A DNA stretch of 29,612 nt from JAJYVT01 sp036796435. Lineage in GTDB: Bacteria > Actinomycetota > Acidimicrobiia > Acidimicrobiales > RAAP-2. Positions 8,171 through 15,731 of the stretch are shown piece after piece. The first letter of the stretch is position 1. The number at the start of each line of letters is the position of its first letter. Where the stretch lies: positions 1 to 29,612 of the forward strand of contig DAIRCY010000026.1 of the NCBI GenBank assembly GCA_036796435.1, in the 5' to 3' direction. The translations under genes were made by a program, and so were the position numbers. The notes under the pieces are model-generated. The model ran no database searches and was not told where the DNA came from. It worked only from the letters and a program-made list of their open reading frames with translations.

Positions 8171-8212
8171 CCGCGGGCGAGTGAACCCGCGGCCGGAGTG
8201 AACCCGCGGCCG
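8171..8212. terminator. GC hairpin and 17-bp direct repeat between convergent genes
   Basis: CCGCGGG (8171-8177) pairs with CCCGCGG (8186-8192) over an eight-base loop, seven bases after the SCP2 stop. A 17-bp unit is repeated exactly at 8179-8195 and 8196-8212, so a second copy of the 3' arm is present. There is no U tract. It may act as a bidirectional terminator between the convergent SCP2 and SDR genes. Confidence 0.4.
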
Positions 8213-8244
8213 GAGTGACCCCCGTGCCTCGGCGCACGCGGAGC

Positions 8245-9156
8245 TCAGCCCCCGGCGCCGGCCGCTTCGGCCACCTCGGAGGGAGCCAGCTGGGCCATCT
8301 CGGCCCTGAGCTCCTCGACCGTCCATCGGGACTGCCGGTCGATCGACGCGGTCATCGTCCAATTCTGGAAGTTGCGGACCGTCCCGCCCTGCACGAAGAA
8401 GACGCGCCCGGTGAGCGGGCAGTCCTCCGTCGACAGGTACGCAACGAGCGGCGAGACGTTCGCGGGGTCCCACACGTCGAACTGCGCCTCGTCCATCGGC
8501 CGCTTGACGATGTCCGAGAGGCCCGGGGTGAGCTCGGTCATGCGGGTGCGCGCCGCGGGGGCGATCGCGTTCACGCGGACGCCGTAGCGGCCGAGCTCCT
8601 GGGCCGCGATCACCGAGAAGGCGGCGATCCCCGCCTTGGCCGCCCCGTAGTTCGCCTGCCCCGGGTTCCCGAGGAGACCGGAGGTGGACGAGGTGTTCAC
8701 GACGGCGGCCCGCACCTCCTCGCCCGCCTTCGAGCGCTCGCGCCAGTACGTGGCGGCATGGCGCGTCGGGACGAAGTGGCCCTTCAGGTGGACGTGGATG
8801 ACGCTGTCCCAGTCCTCTTCGCTCATGTTCACGAGCATCCGGTCGCGCAGGATCCCCGCGTTGTTCACGAGGACGTGCAGGTCCCCGAAGGCCTCCACCG
8901 CGGCCTCGACGAGCCGCCGTCCACCCTCCCAGTCCGCGACGTCGTCGCGGTTCGCGATCGCCTCGCCCCCGAGAGACTTGATCTCGTCGACGACCTGCTC
9001 CGCCGCGGAGCGATCGTCGCCCGACCCGTCGACCGCGCCGCCGAGGTCGTTCACCACGATCTTCGCGCCCTCTTGGGCGAAGAGCAGCGCGTGCTCGCGC
9101 CCGATGCCGCGCCCGGCCCCGGTGATGATGGCCACCCGCCCGTCAAGTGCGCCCAT
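8245..9156 (-). CDS. SDR-family dehydrogenase, HSD17B4/3-hydroxyacyl-CoA dehydrogenase type
   Basis: 303-residue short-chain dehydrogenase. The NAD-binding TGAGRGIG is at residues 12-19, NNAG near 98-101, the catalytic Ser in NTSSTSG near 156-159, Tyr170 and Lys174 in YGAAK. The stretch VVNDLGGAVDGSGDD after strand 2 is characteristic of the bacterial relatives of peroxisomal multifunctional enzyme type 2, which oxidise 3-hydroxyacyl-CoA or hydroxysteroids with NAD. The ATG at 9156 has GGAGGAGAG upstream. The open frame extends further upstream only in low-complexity sequence shadowing the repeat of the next gene. It is a single gene, convergent with the SCP2-like gene and divergent from the exporter. 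The exact substrate is not determinable. Confidence 0.88.
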   Translation of the reverse strand: MGALDGRVAIITGAGRGIGREHALLFAQEGAKIVVNDLGGAVDGSGDDRSAAEQVVDEIKSLGGEAIANRDDVADWEGGRRLVEAAVEAFGDLHVLVNNAGILRDRMLVNMSEEDWDSVIHVHLKGHFVPTRHAATYWRERSKAGEEVRAAVVNTSSTSGLLGNPGQANYGAAKAGIAAFSVIAAQELGRYGVRVNAIAPAARTRMTELTPGLSDIVKRPMDEAQFDVWDPANVSPLVAYLSTEDCPLTGRVFFVQGGTVRNFQNWTMTASIDRQSRWTVEELRAEMAQLAPSEVAEAAGAGG

Positions 9157-9315
9157 TGCCTGCTCTCCTCCCCGGGCCGCCCCACCCGGACGGCTGGTCG
9201 ACGACCACCTGGTCACGAGCTCTGCAGCGTCAGGAGCCCGGCACCCCTCGGCGAGGGTGGCGGTGACTAACGGTAGTGGCGGCGCGCAGCAATGTGCCCA
9301 CCCGGCAAGGCCCGG

Positions 9316-9321
9316 TACCCT
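9316..9321 (+). promoter_or_regulatory. Possible -10 element for the RhtA-like exporter
   Basis: TACCCT fits TANNNT, 37 bases before the proposed ATG at 9359. A GGGAAGG stretch follows it at 9325-9331. A -35 is not evident. Confidence 0.3.
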
Positions 9322-9358
9322 GGTGGGAAGGCTCGGTCCTCCCGCGCCGACCCCGCCG

Positions 9359-10429
9359 ATGCGCTTCTCTTCCCTCTCGCAGAACTCGGCCCGCCTCAAG
9401 CAGCACACGGCCCGCCTCAGGCAGCACACGGTCCGCCTCAAGCCGCCCGCGGCCGCGCTCGTCGCGTTGAGCGGGATCTCGACCCAAGGCGGTTCTGCGC
9501 TCGCCACCAAGCTGATCGCCCGGATCGGGCCCGCGGGCACCCTGACCTTGCGGCTCTTGTTCGCCACGCTCGCGCTGTGCCTGCTCGTCCGTCCTCGAGC
9601 GCGGGACGCCCGGCGGCTGCTGCACCGGTCGCGCCGGCGAGACCTGGCGGTCGTCGCCCTGTTCGGTGTCGTGCTTGCAGCGATGAACCTTTCTTTCTAC
9701 GAGGCCATCGCGAGGATCCCGCTCGGCGTGGCGGTCACCGTCGAGTTCGTCGGGCCGCTCGCGATCGCCGTGGCCGGCTCGCGCCGGTGGAGCGACGGTC
9801 TGTGGGCGCTCCTCGCGGCGTCGGGAGTCCTCCTGCTCACGAGCGGGAGCCTCTTCGGCGTCGTGCACCACCTCGACATGGGCGGCGTGGGGTTCGCGCT
9901 GCTCGCGGGATGCTGCTGGGCGGCGTACATCCTCGTCAACAAGGAGACGGGCAAACGTTTCCGTGGCACGAGCGGCCTCGCCGGCGCGATGGCGGTCGGC
10001 GCCGTGCTCGTGGCGCCCCTGGGCGCGTCGCATGCGGGCGCCGTGCTCGCCCACCCGAGCGAGATCGGCATCGGGGCGGCCGTCGCGCTCTTGTCCTCGG
10101 CGATCCCCTACTCCTGCGAGATGGCGGCACTGCGCAGGGCGACGCCGCGCGCGTTTGGGATCCTGTTGAGCATGGCGCCCGGGCTGGCCGCCCTCGCGGG
10201 TCTCGTGATCCTCGGCCAGCGGCTGTCGGTGCTCGAAGTGGGCGCGCTGGTGCTCGTCGTCGCGGCGAACGTCGGGAGCGCGGCGATCGGCACACGGACG
10301 GCGGACACGCTGGCGCTCGACGTGGGCGGCCCCGTCGATCCCGACCCCGCCGGGCCCGACACCGCCGGGCCCGACATCGGTCTCCCCGACGCCGGCATCG
10401 GCGAGCCGGCCGTCAACAGAGGCTCGTGA
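9359..10429 (+). CDS. RhtA-like EamA/DMT-family exporter
   Basis: 356-residue integral membrane protein with ten predicted hydrophobic segments in two EamA halves. Residues about 30-320 resemble E. coli RhtA (threonine/homoserine exporter) closely in segment order: GISTQGGSALATKL, GTLTLRLLFATL, MNLSFYEAIARIPLGVAVTVEFVGPLAIA, GCCWAAYILVNKETG and LSSAIPYSCEMAALRR. An amino-acid efflux role is inferred; substrate specificity is unknown. The proposed ATG 9359 lacks a good Shine-Dalgarno, so the start is uncertain. Both ends carry tandem repeats outside the family fold: a 21-bp unit encoding ARLKQHT-type heptads at the N-terminus and a 15-bp unit encoding AGPDT-type residues in a Pro/Asp-rich C-terminal tail. 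Confidence 0.88.
   Translation: MRFSSLSQNSARLKQHTARLRQHTVRLKPPAAALVALSGISTQGGSALATKLIARIGPAGTLTLRLLFATLALCLLVRPRARDARRLLHRSRRRDLAVVALFGVVLAAMNLSFYEAIARIPLGVAVTVEFVGPLAIAVAGSRRWSDGLWALLAASGVLLLTSGSLFGVVHHLDMGGVGFALLAGCCWAAYILVNKETGKRFRGTSGLAGAMAVGAVLVAPLGASHAGAVLAHPSEIGIGAAVALLSSAIPYSCEMAALRRATPRAFGILLSMAPGLAALAGLVILGQRLSVLEVGALVLVVAANVGSAAIGTRTADTLALDVGGPVDPDPAGPDTAGPDIGLPDAGIGEPAVNRGS
9389..9443 (+). repeat. 21-bp tandem repeat, N-terminus of the RhtA-like gene
   Basis: Copies lie at 9389-9409, 9410-9430 and partially 9431-9443, with one base change between the first two. They encode ARLKQHT / ARLRQHT / VRLK, a basic stretch before the first membrane segment. Confidence 0.9.
10340..10380 (+). 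repeat. 15-bp tandem repeat, C-terminus of the RhtA-like gene
   Basis: Copies at 10340-10354 and 10355-10369 and a partial copy from 10370 differ by one base. They encode a Pro-Asp-Ala-Gly tail after the last membrane segment. Confidence 0.85.
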
Positions 10430-10474
10430 GCGGCTCCCGGGTTGTCGCAGCCTCGCTCGGCGCGCTGCGTCGAG

Positions 10475-11425
10475 CTACTCCGGCGCTCGCATTCGACTAG
10501 GGCGAGCAGGAGAGGTCTCTGTTCGTGACCTCCGGCGCAGCGCGGCGGCGCTCACGGCAGCGGCGATCATCATCATCACGCCGTAGACACCACCGAAGCC
10601 GCCGGCACGCGGCGCGACCGTGACCGCCACCGCGGTCGCGATCCCGAACTCGCGCATCCCGATGGGATAGGCCAGGCCGATCCGGCGCGACCGAGCCCCG
10701 GGGACGAGCCGGCTGAAGGTGACCGCAGTCAGTGCGCCGGCGAAGACCAGCGCGGCGGCGAAGAGCACCGCACCTCCGAGCTGGGCGGACTCGAACAGCG
10801 GGCGGGCGTACCCGGCACCGACGAAGACGACCAGCAGCAAGGAGAGTCCGGCCAAGTCGAGGAACCGGCGCGGGTGGCGGGCAAGCCTGCCGAAGCGGCT
10901 GCGAAGCACGACCCCGCCAGCCAACGGAAGCGTCACCGACAGCACGAGCTCGGGGACGAGGGTCGCCGGGTCGACGTGGGCGTGGTGCAACAAGAGGAGC
11001 CACAGCGGGGTGAGCACGCACCCGAGCGCCACGCTGATGGTCATCAAGGTGGCGGCCGTGGCCGCGGCGCCGCCCGCCACGACGGCGACGAGCGCGCTCG
11101 TGATCTCGGCTGGCGCAACCGCGGTGATGAAGGCACCCTGGCCGATCCGGTCGCCGCCGGCCAGGTGATAGAGGCCGAGACCGATCAGCGGCAACGCCGT
11201 CCATTGGAGGCAGAGCGCTCCGACCAACGCGCCGGGTCGGCGCAGTACCGGCGCCAGCTCCGCGAAGGGGATGGTCAGGGCGACCCCCAGGACCTGGCCG
11301 GCCAGCATCGCCGGCACGCCGGGGCGCAGTGCCACGGCGGCGCCGGGGAAGACGGCACCGAGGCCGGCAGCCATCGCCACCAGGGGAACGAGCGCCTCGT
11401 GGAGCGCGGGAGCGCGAGGCCGCAA
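10475..11425 (-). CDS. BASS-family (bile acid:sodium symporter-like) transporter
   Basis: 316-residue polytopic membrane protein with eight to ten hydrophobic segments. Family-like features are LRRPGALVGALCLQWTALPLIGLGL in the first half, the Ala/Gly/Thr-rich crossover TAVAPAEITSALVAVVAGG, and YPIGMREFGIATAVAV, which resembles the second crossover of BASS transporters. The substrate could be an organic anion; no sign of an arsenite carrier was found. The first start in frame is TTG 11425, without a convincing Shine-Dalgarno. An internal ATG near 11374 would cut into the first membrane segment, so I keep the TTG. It is convergent with the exporter gene and divergent from the ArsR gene. Confidence 0.75.
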   Translation of the reverse strand: MRPRAPALHEALVPLVAMAAGLGAVFPGAAVALRPGVPAMLAGQVLGVALTIPFAELAPVLRRPGALVGALCLQWTALPLIGLGLYHLAGGDRIGQGAFITAVAPAEITSALVAVVAGGAAATAATLMTISVALGCVLTPLWLLLLHHAHVDPATLVPELVLSVTLPLAGGVVLRSRFGRLARHPRRFLDLAGLSLLLVVFVGAGYARPLFESAQLGGAVLFAAALVFAGALTAVTFSRLVPGARSRRIGLAYPIGMREFGIATAVAVTVAPRAGGFGGVYGVMMMIAAAVSAAALRRRSRTETSPARPSRMRAPE

Positions 11426-11524
11426 GTCGCCAGGCTCTCAGTGCCGCGTCTCGTGACGGACGGCGAGCGCCCGCGCGCTGGCGCAGCGCGTCGGCGAGGG
11501 GCGTTCGTGGTCGTCGCCTCGGTT

Positions 11525-11596
11525 CATCGGACCTCCGGGCGTTGCGAGCATCGGACTTCCGGTCGTTGCGAGCATCGGACCTCCGGTTGTTGCGAG
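11525..11596. repeat. Three 24-bp tandem copies between the BASS and ArsR genes
   Basis: A 24-bp unit begins at 11525, 11549 and 11573, each starting CATCGGAC and ending GTTGCGAG, with two or three substitutions among copies. It ends about 15 bp before the ArsR -10 element, so it lies where an upstream regulator could bind. Confidence 0.9.
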
Positions 11597-11610
11597 GCCG
11601 CCTGCGATCC

Positions 11611-11616
11611 TATGCT
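11611..11616 (+). promoter_or_regulatory. -10 element of a leaderless ArsR-CDF promoter
   Basis: TATGCT fits TANNNT and ends six bases before GTG 11623, so the transcript would start at the start codon. It directly precedes and touches the operator palindrome. Confidence 0.65.
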
Positions 11617-11637
11617 ATCTGCGTGGCTACGCAGATA
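11616..11637. promoter_or_regulatory. Palindromic operator over the ArsR start codon
   Basis: TATCTGCGT (11616-11624) and ACGCAGATA (11629-11637) are perfect inverted 9-bp arms around a 4-bp spacer. The site begins at the last base of the -10 and covers the GTG start and first codons. It has the size and position of an ArsR/SmtB-family operator; binding there would block the promoter of both genes. Confidence 0.75.
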
Positions 11638-12000
11638 GAGAGGGAGCCCACGACCGAAGAGCTCGATCTCGCCGTGGAGACGCTGAAGCTCCTGGCCGAT
11701 CACACCAGGCTCCAGATCGTCTGGGCACTGCTGCACGGCGAGCACTCCGTGAACGAGCTGGCCGATCACCTCGGCGTCCATGCTGCCGGCGTCTCCCAGC
11801 ACCTGGCCAAGTTGCGACTGGCCCGCCTCGTGACGGTTCGAAGAGAAGGCACCAAGGCGTTCTACGCGGCCGAGAGCGCCCACGTTCGCAAGCTGGCGGA
11901 GCAGGCTCTGTTCCACGCCGACCACCTCGCCGGTGGGGCGGTCCACCACACCGACGCCGACCGCGCTGCGGCCGCGCGCGACGAGCGGGCGTCCGGATAG
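11623..12000 (+). CDS. ArsR/SmtB-family metal-sensing repressor, KmtR-like
   Basis: 125-residue winged-helix repressor. It has the ArsR core LKLLADHTRLQIVWALLHGEHSVNELADHLGVHAAGVSQHLAKLRLARLVTVRREGTKAFYAAES. The recognition helix is at about residues 45-65. Potential metal ligands cluster in the last helix and tail: His87, His98, Asp100, His101, His108, His109. This resembles the Ni/Co sensor KmtR of M. tuberculosis, whose reported ligands are His88, Glu101, His102, His110 and His111, and which represses a CDF exporter gene. The GTG 11623 start is supported by the leaderless promoter; the longer upstream frame is repeat sequence. The CDF gene follows 22 nt after the stop. Autoregulation through the overlapping palindrome is inferred. 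Confidence 0.9.
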   Translation: MATQIEREPTTEELDLAVETLKLLADHTRLQIVWALLHGEHSVNELADHLGVHAAGVSQHLAKLRLARLVTVRREGTKAFYAAESAHVRKLAEQALFHADHLAGGAVHHTDADRAAAARDERASG

Positions 12001-12022
12001 GTCCGGACAGGAAGGCGCGGCC

Positions 12023-12946
12023 ATGCACCTCGTGGCAGACAAGGACAGCTGGGATCCGTTCCCCCCGACCACGCACGTGAACGAGTCGACCGACCGCAGA
12101 GACGCAAACCGGGCGATCGGCTTCTCGGCGCTCGGGCTCGGTGCCACCGGGCTCGCGGAGCTGGCCATCGCGCTCGTGAGCGGGTCCGTCGGCCTGCTCG
12201 GCGACGCGCTGCACAACCTCTCGGACATGAGCACCTCGCTCGTCGTCTTCGTCGGGCTCCGCATCTCCCGGCGCCCGGCAACCAAGTCCCACCCGTACGG
12301 CTGGGAGCGGGCGGAGGACCTCGCCGGCTTGGCGGTGGCCCTCGTCATCTGGCTGAGCGCGGGCTTCGCCGCCGTCGTGAGCGTCCGCAAGCTCCTGGAG
12401 CACGGCACCACCACCCACGTTGGCTACGCCATCGGCGCCGCCGCCGTCGGGATCGTCGGCAACCAGGTCGTTGCTCGCTACAAGCTCCGGGTGGGAAAGA
12501 GGATCCACTCCGCGGCGCTCCTGGCCGACGCCCAGCACTCCTGGCTCGACGCACTCTCCTCCGCCGGGGCGATGCTCGGTCTGGTCGGGGTGGCGCTCGG
12601 GCTCCGCTGGGCCGACGCCGTCGCCGGCCTCCTGGTCACGGGGTTCATCTGCCATGTCGGCTACGAGGTCACGAAGGACCTCGTCCACCATCTCATGGAC
12701 GGCGTCGACCCCGAGGTGCTCACGGCGGCCATGGCGGCCGTCGGCGACGTCCACGGTGTCGAGCACGCGCACGTCCGAGGTCGATGGATGGGCCGAACGC
12801 TCGTAGTCGAGATCGAGGGCTACGTGGCACGCGACACCACGATCGAGCGCAGTGACGCACTTGGCGCGCAGGTCGAGCGCGCCGTCACGGCGTCGGTGCC
12901 CGAGGTGCGCGTCGTCCTGTGGTCGCCCCGCTCGATGCCCCTCTGA
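12023..12946 (+). CDS. Cation diffusion facilitator (divalent metal efflux)
   Basis: 307-residue CDF transporter with six membrane segments and a C-terminal cytoplasmic domain. The transport site is visible as His64-x3-Asp68 (GDALHNLSD, TM2) and His172-x3-Asp176 (ADAQHSWLDAL, TM5). SHPYGWERAEDLAGL between TM2 and TM3 is also typical. In CDF proteins an HD-HD site usually means Zn and related ions; the KmtR-like regulator alongside would suggest Ni or Co. The ATG at 12023 has AGGAAGG upstream. It forms an operon with the ArsR gene and is probably derepressed by metal. A GC-rich seven-pair hairpin at 12969-12993 without a U tract follows the stop. Confidence 0.93.
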   Translation: MHLVADKDSWDPFPPTTHVNESTDRRDANRAIGFSALGLGATGLAELAIALVSGSVGLLGDALHNLSDMSTSLVVFVGLRISRRPATKSHPYGWERAEDLAGLAVALVIWLSAGFAAVVSVRKLLEHGTTTHVGYAIGAAAVGIVGNQVVARYKLRVGKRIHSAALLADAQHSWLDALSSAGAMLGLVGVALGLRWADAVAGLLVTGFICHVGYEVTKDLVHHLMDGVDPEVLTAAMAAVGDVHGVEHAHVRGRWMGRTLVVEIEGYVARDTTIERSDALGAQVERAVTASVPEVRVVLWSPRSMPL

Positions 12947-13187
12947 GCGAGCAGGGCTCCGCGGCCCAGGCTGCCGCACCGCCACGGGCAGCCGCCCCCG
13001 CGAGTGTCGACGGCCGTCAGTCCGTCTGCCTTCTGCCCGCGCCGCAATCGCTGCGCCCACTTCGTCGTGACCAGAGGGGCACTTCGGAAATGGGCGGTGT
13101 GGGCTCCCCGCTCCAGTACCGCCGCTTGCGAAAGTTGCGCGCACATGAACGGCGCGACCGGGGGACCACACGGCTGAGCGAGGTGAC

Positions 13188-13193
13188 TATAAT
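13188..13193 (+). promoter_or_regulatory. Consensus -10 of a leaderless toxin-antitoxin promoter
   Basis: TATAAT, a perfect -10, is followed by seven bases and then ATG 13201, placing the transcription start on the antitoxin start codon. A CATG-GT-CATG pair (13194-13203) between them could be part of an operator. Confidence 0.75.
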
Positions 13194-13200
13194 CATGGTC

Positions 13201-13473
13201 ATGGAGGAGACGCTGCCTCTCGCCGTGATCAAGGCACACCTCTCCGAGATCGTGGACCGTGTCGAGCACGAGCACGACCGGGTCGTACTGACCCGCAACG
13301 GTCGCGCCGCCGCCGTCATCATGAGCCCTGAGGATCTCGAGGCACTGGAGGACACCTTGGAGCTGCTGTCCGATTCGACGGCGCTCGAGGAGATCGACCG
13401 AGCGCGGCAAGACGTCGCACGGGGCAAGGTCGTAACCGCCGACGAACTGCGCGCCAAGTACCTGCGGCGGTGA
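13201..13473 (+). CDS. Phd/YefM-family antitoxin
   Basis: 90-residue antitoxin. The N-terminal two thirds match the Phd/YefM DNA-binding dimer pattern: LPLAVIKAHLSEIVDRVEHEHDRVVLTRNGRAAAVIMSPEDLEALEDTLELL. The C-terminal residues 60-90 form a charged, flexible toxin-binding tail. It should neutralise the RelE-like toxin and repress the operon. ATG 13201 is preferred over ATG 13195 because the consensus TATAAT is spaced for a leaderless mRNA. Its stop overlaps the toxin GTG as GTGA. Confidence 0.92.
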   Translation: MEETLPLAVIKAHLSEIVDRVEHEHDRVVLTRNGRAAAVIMSPEDLEALEDTLELLSDSTALEEIDRARQDVARGKVVTADELRAKYLRR

Positions 13474-13745
13474 GCGAGCCGGCGTACCGGCTCATCATGG
13501 CTTCCAGCGCAGAGCGCGCGTTGGCGCGGTTACCCGACAAGGCTGCTGCGGCCGTGGTCGAGTTCGTGACCGGAGCACTCGTCGACGTTCCCCGTGCGGT
13601 GGGGCATCCTCTGCAGCGCGGGCTAACCGGACTGTGGGCAGCCCGTCGAGGCCCATACCGGGTGATCTACGAGCTCGACGACGATGCCAGGATCGTCAGT
13701 GTCTTGCGTGTCGACCACCGTGCCGATGTGTACCGATCGCACTGA
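13470..13745 (+). CDS. RelE/ParE-superfamily toxin (RelE type)
   Basis: 91-residue RelE-fold toxin. It has the N-terminal strand YRLIMASSAERALARLPDKAAAAVVEFV, the basic LQRGLTGLWAARRGPYRVIYELDDDARIVSVLRVDHRADVYR and the characteristic R..YRVIY plus terminal V.HR..VYR. RelE toxins cut mRNA in the ribosomal A site. The GTG 13470 start overlaps the antitoxin stop. The gene is intact, but its stop codon (13743-13745) overlaps the left target-site duplication of the downstream insertion element, so the element landed just at its end without destroying the frame. Confidence 0.92.
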   Translation: MSEPAYRLIMASSAERALARLPDKAAAAVVEFVTGALVDVPRAVGHPLQRGLTGLWAARRGPYRVIYELDDDARIVSVLRVDHRADVYRSH

Positions 13746-13751
13746 GGTCGC
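13744..13751 (+). repeat. Left 8-bp target-site duplication
   Basis: GAGGTCGC here is repeated in direct orientation at 15733-15740, immediately outside both ends of the insertion element. IS256-superfamily elements make 8-9 bp duplications. The first bases belong to the RelE stop codon. Confidence 0.85.
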
Positions 13752-13752
13752 G

Positions 13753-13779
13753 CCCCCTTTGAGTAGAGTGGGTTTTATC
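13753..13779 (+). repeat. Left terminal inverted repeat
   Basis: 27 bp starting CCCCCTTTGAGTAG and ending GGTTTTATC, identical to the reverse complement of 15705-15731. Confidence 0.95.
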
Positions 13780-13854
13780 CTGCTGGCGAACCGATCCTAC
13801 GCGGCGACGGTAGAACTCGCCCTGGAGAAGGGGCCAGATACGAAAGGACGTAGC

Positions 13855-14265
13855 ATGGCTCTGATGGACAACGTGGAGCGCCAGCGGTTTCTGGACACGC
13901 TGCGGAACGACGAGGAGTTCCGGGTGGCGGTCCGTCGCGAGCTCGAACTGGAGGAGCTCCGCGCTCTTCCTGAGCAGGTCACGCACCTGACGAACGGAGT
14001 GAACGGTCTCATCGACGACCAAGCTGAGCTCCGCCGGTCAGTGGCGACTCTGGTCGAGACCCAACAGCGTCTTCACGGAGACGTGGGCGAGCTCACTCGC
14101 ATTGCGGGCCAGACCCTGCGTGCCACGAGCGAGGGACTTGGAAATGTGGTCGAGCGGCTCGGCGCAGTCGAGGGCAAGGTGGACCAGGGGTTCGCCGGGA
14201 CCTCTTCTCATCTTGACCAGCTCGATGCGGCAATCGCCGAACTGAGAAACCAACCGGAGTCGTAG
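13855..14265 (+). CDS. Coiled-coil protein carried by the insertion element, unknown function
   Basis: 136-residue soluble protein. The N-terminal stretch DTLRNDEEFRVAVRRELELEELRALP resembles the start of coiled-coil proteins often found before PD-(D/E)XK nuclease domains. The rest is long heptad-like helix (LIDDQAELRRSVATLVETQQRLHGDVGELTRIAG, then a second helix to the end). No nuclease, DNA-binding or membrane domain is present. The start ATG 13855 has AAAGGA upstream; ATG 13864 is an alternative. The gene lies inside the terminal repeats, convergent with the transposase, and ends five bases before a strong terminator. It may help assemble or control transposition, or be cargo. I do not recognise a named family. 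Confidence 0.8.
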   Translation: MALMDNVERQRFLDTLRNDEEFRVAVRRELELEELRALPEQVTHLTNGVNGLIDDQAELRRSVATLVETQQRLHGDVGELTRIAGQTLRATSEGLGNVVERLGAVEGKVDQGFAGTSSHLDQLDAAIAELRNQPES

Positions 14266-14270
14266 TTCCC

Positions 14271-14298
14271 AAGAAGCGGCCCTCCGGGGCCGCTTCTT
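14271..14298. terminator. Strong intrinsic terminator between the two genes of the element
   Basis: A perfect 12-bp stem (AAGAAGCGGCCC / GGGCCGCTTCTT) with a TCCG loop starts five bases after the coiled-coil gene stop. The A-rich and T-rich stem ends allow it to work in both directions, separating the convergent coiled-coil and transposase genes. Confidence 0.88.
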
Positions 14299-14373
14299 GA
14301 TTCGCCGCCAGGATTTCGGGCCGCCGAAACCAAACCTGCCAATCTGGACCAGCGTTGGGTTGTTGGTCGGTGC

Positions 14374-15675
14374 TCAGCTTCGCGGCGCCACCGGGTGCTT
14401 ACGCAGCGTGTAGATGCGGCTTCCGTCTTTGGCGATAGTCACTGGGTCCGAGAACCTCGGCACGACCCTCGTCGAGTGCCGCCGGAAGTCCAGGGTCCCA
14501 TAGGGCCCGGCTGGTTCCCCGCGCTCGAGTTGGGCCAGCTCCTCTCGGATGACTTTCGTCCAGTCGGTCGGGCTGTCCTCTCGGTTGAGGTGCAGGCGGA
14601 TGAGCTCGAGCAGATGGTTCATGCGGGTGAGGTTACGGAAGGTCCAGCGCCGGCGCTCGAGCATCTGACGGACCTCGGCGATCTTCGGGTCCAGCGCCCC
14701 CGTCGAGTAGTGGGCGGGAATCTTCTTGCGCCAGGCGGTCTGGGCAGTCATCTGAGCGTCCCAGTGCGCGACCCAGGCGCTCGTGTGCCTGAGGGCGGCC
14801 CCCTCGGCCGCGCGACGGAAGGCGCCCCACTTCGCCGGAGACCGCGCGGCATCGTTGAGCAGCGTGCGGAACCGGTTGCCCATGCCGTGCTGCCCGTCCG
14901 CCGCCAATGCCTTCGCCGCGTTCACATAGAGGTGGTGCTCGCAGAGATGAAGGGGGACGCCGGGCAAGTGCTGACGGACGGCGCCGCCGATGGCCAGGTC
15001 CCCGTCGTAGATGACGAGCGCAGGGGTGCCGGTCCTGGTGGCCAACAGCTCCGTCCACGCCACCTTCGTGTCCGAGGGCACCGCGCACAGCGCCCACAGG
15101 CTGCCGTCCTTTAGTCCAACCGGATAGCCCCAGACGGCCAGGATGCAGAAGAGCTGCTCGGTGGTGCCGGTCCTCGGGTTCTTCCAGTCGAACTCGGTCG
15201 AGTCGCAGACGATGGTCTCGGGCCACTCGTCGTGTCCGTAGTGGCGCTCCAGCACCGGCGCGAACCGGTCCACCCAGTCGGCCACGGTTTGGCCGCCCTC
15301 GACGGTGCCGAGTCCGCGTCGAGACACGGCTTGGCGGCGGGTACGCAGGCGCCGCAACGCTTCGGTGTAGCTGAGGCCGGTGGCTACCGCGCACAGGGCT
15401 TCTGCGACCTCGGCAATGCCATAGAGGCCGCCGGGAAGCATGGGCGAGCCCTGGTGGACCGGGACCTCCTGCTCGCAGGTCGGGCACTGCTGGCGGTCTT
15501 CGAGCCGGCGCGGGACCGGAGGGGTGAACCCATGCTTGCGGCGCTCACCCTCGGCATCGTTGTAGAAGCAGCGGTAGCGCGGGCGAGGTGGCCTCCCGTA
15601 GGTGCCTTCTCGACGGACCGTGGATCCAGGGTGCGTCGGGCACCGGGGCAGGCTCGGGTCGGGTCGTCTGGCCAC
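14374..15675 (-). CDS. DDE transposase, IS256/Mutator (MULE) superfamily type
   Basis: 433-residue transposase. An N-terminal zinc-ribbon-like region (CPTHPGST...RYRCFYND and CPTCEQEV, residues 12-70) is followed by an RNase-H-like core: first Asp in VCDSTEF (158), second in VIYDGDLAIGG (224 or 226), then CEHH (245-248), the C-x2-H motif typical of the IS256/MULE group. The third acidic residue probably lies in a later helix (near NHLLELIR), but I cannot assign it with certainty. It looks closest to the IS1249-like actinobacterial group, from memory of family patterns. The GTG at 15675 is the first start. The gene ends 75 bp before the terminator of the convergent coiled-coil gene. Confidence 0.88.
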   Translation of the reverse strand: MARRPDPSLPRCPTHPGSTVRREGTYGRPPRPRYRCFYNDAEGERRKHGFTPPVPRRLEDRQQCPTCEQEVPVHQGSPMLPGGLYGIAEVAEALCAVATGLSYTEALRRLRTRRQAVSRRGLGTVEGGQTVADWVDRFAPVLERHYGHDEWPETIVCDSTEFDWKNPRTGTTEQLFCILAVWGYPVGLKDGSLWALCAVPSDTKVAWTELLATRTGTPALVIYDGDLAIGGAVRQHLPGVPLHLCEHHLYVNAAKALAADGQHGMGNRFRTLLNDAARSPAKWGAFRRAAEGAALRHTSAWVAHWDAQMTAQTAWRKKIPAHYSTGALDPKIAEVRQMLERRRWTFRNLTRMNHLLELIRLHLNREDSPTDWTKVIREELAQLERGEPAGPYGTLDFRRHSTRVVPRFSDPVTIAKDGSRIYTLRKHPVAPRS

Positions 15676-15704
15676 CGATCCAAAGACTACTACTTCGGTG
15701 CAAC

Positions 15705-15731
15705 GATAAAACCCACTCTACTCAAAGGGGG
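15705..15731 (-). repeat. Right terminal inverted repeat
   Basis: 27 bp, the exact reverse complement of 13753-13779. One more G (15732) lies between it and the right target-site duplication. Confidence 0.95.

Noticed and set aside
9262..9280. Imperfect ACTA/TAGT palindrome between the SDR and exporter genes as a TetR-type operator
   Set aside because: Arms of only four bases match and the centre is asymmetric; too weak to call.
12969..12993. Seven-pair hairpin after the CDF gene as a terminator
   Set aside because: The stem is real but has an 11-base loop and no T tract, so it is noted with the CDF gene and not called.
12947..13187. Possible extra gene upstream of the antitoxin in the same frame
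   Set aside because: The frame extends upstream but is low complexity; the consensus TATAAT places the transcription start at ATG 13201.
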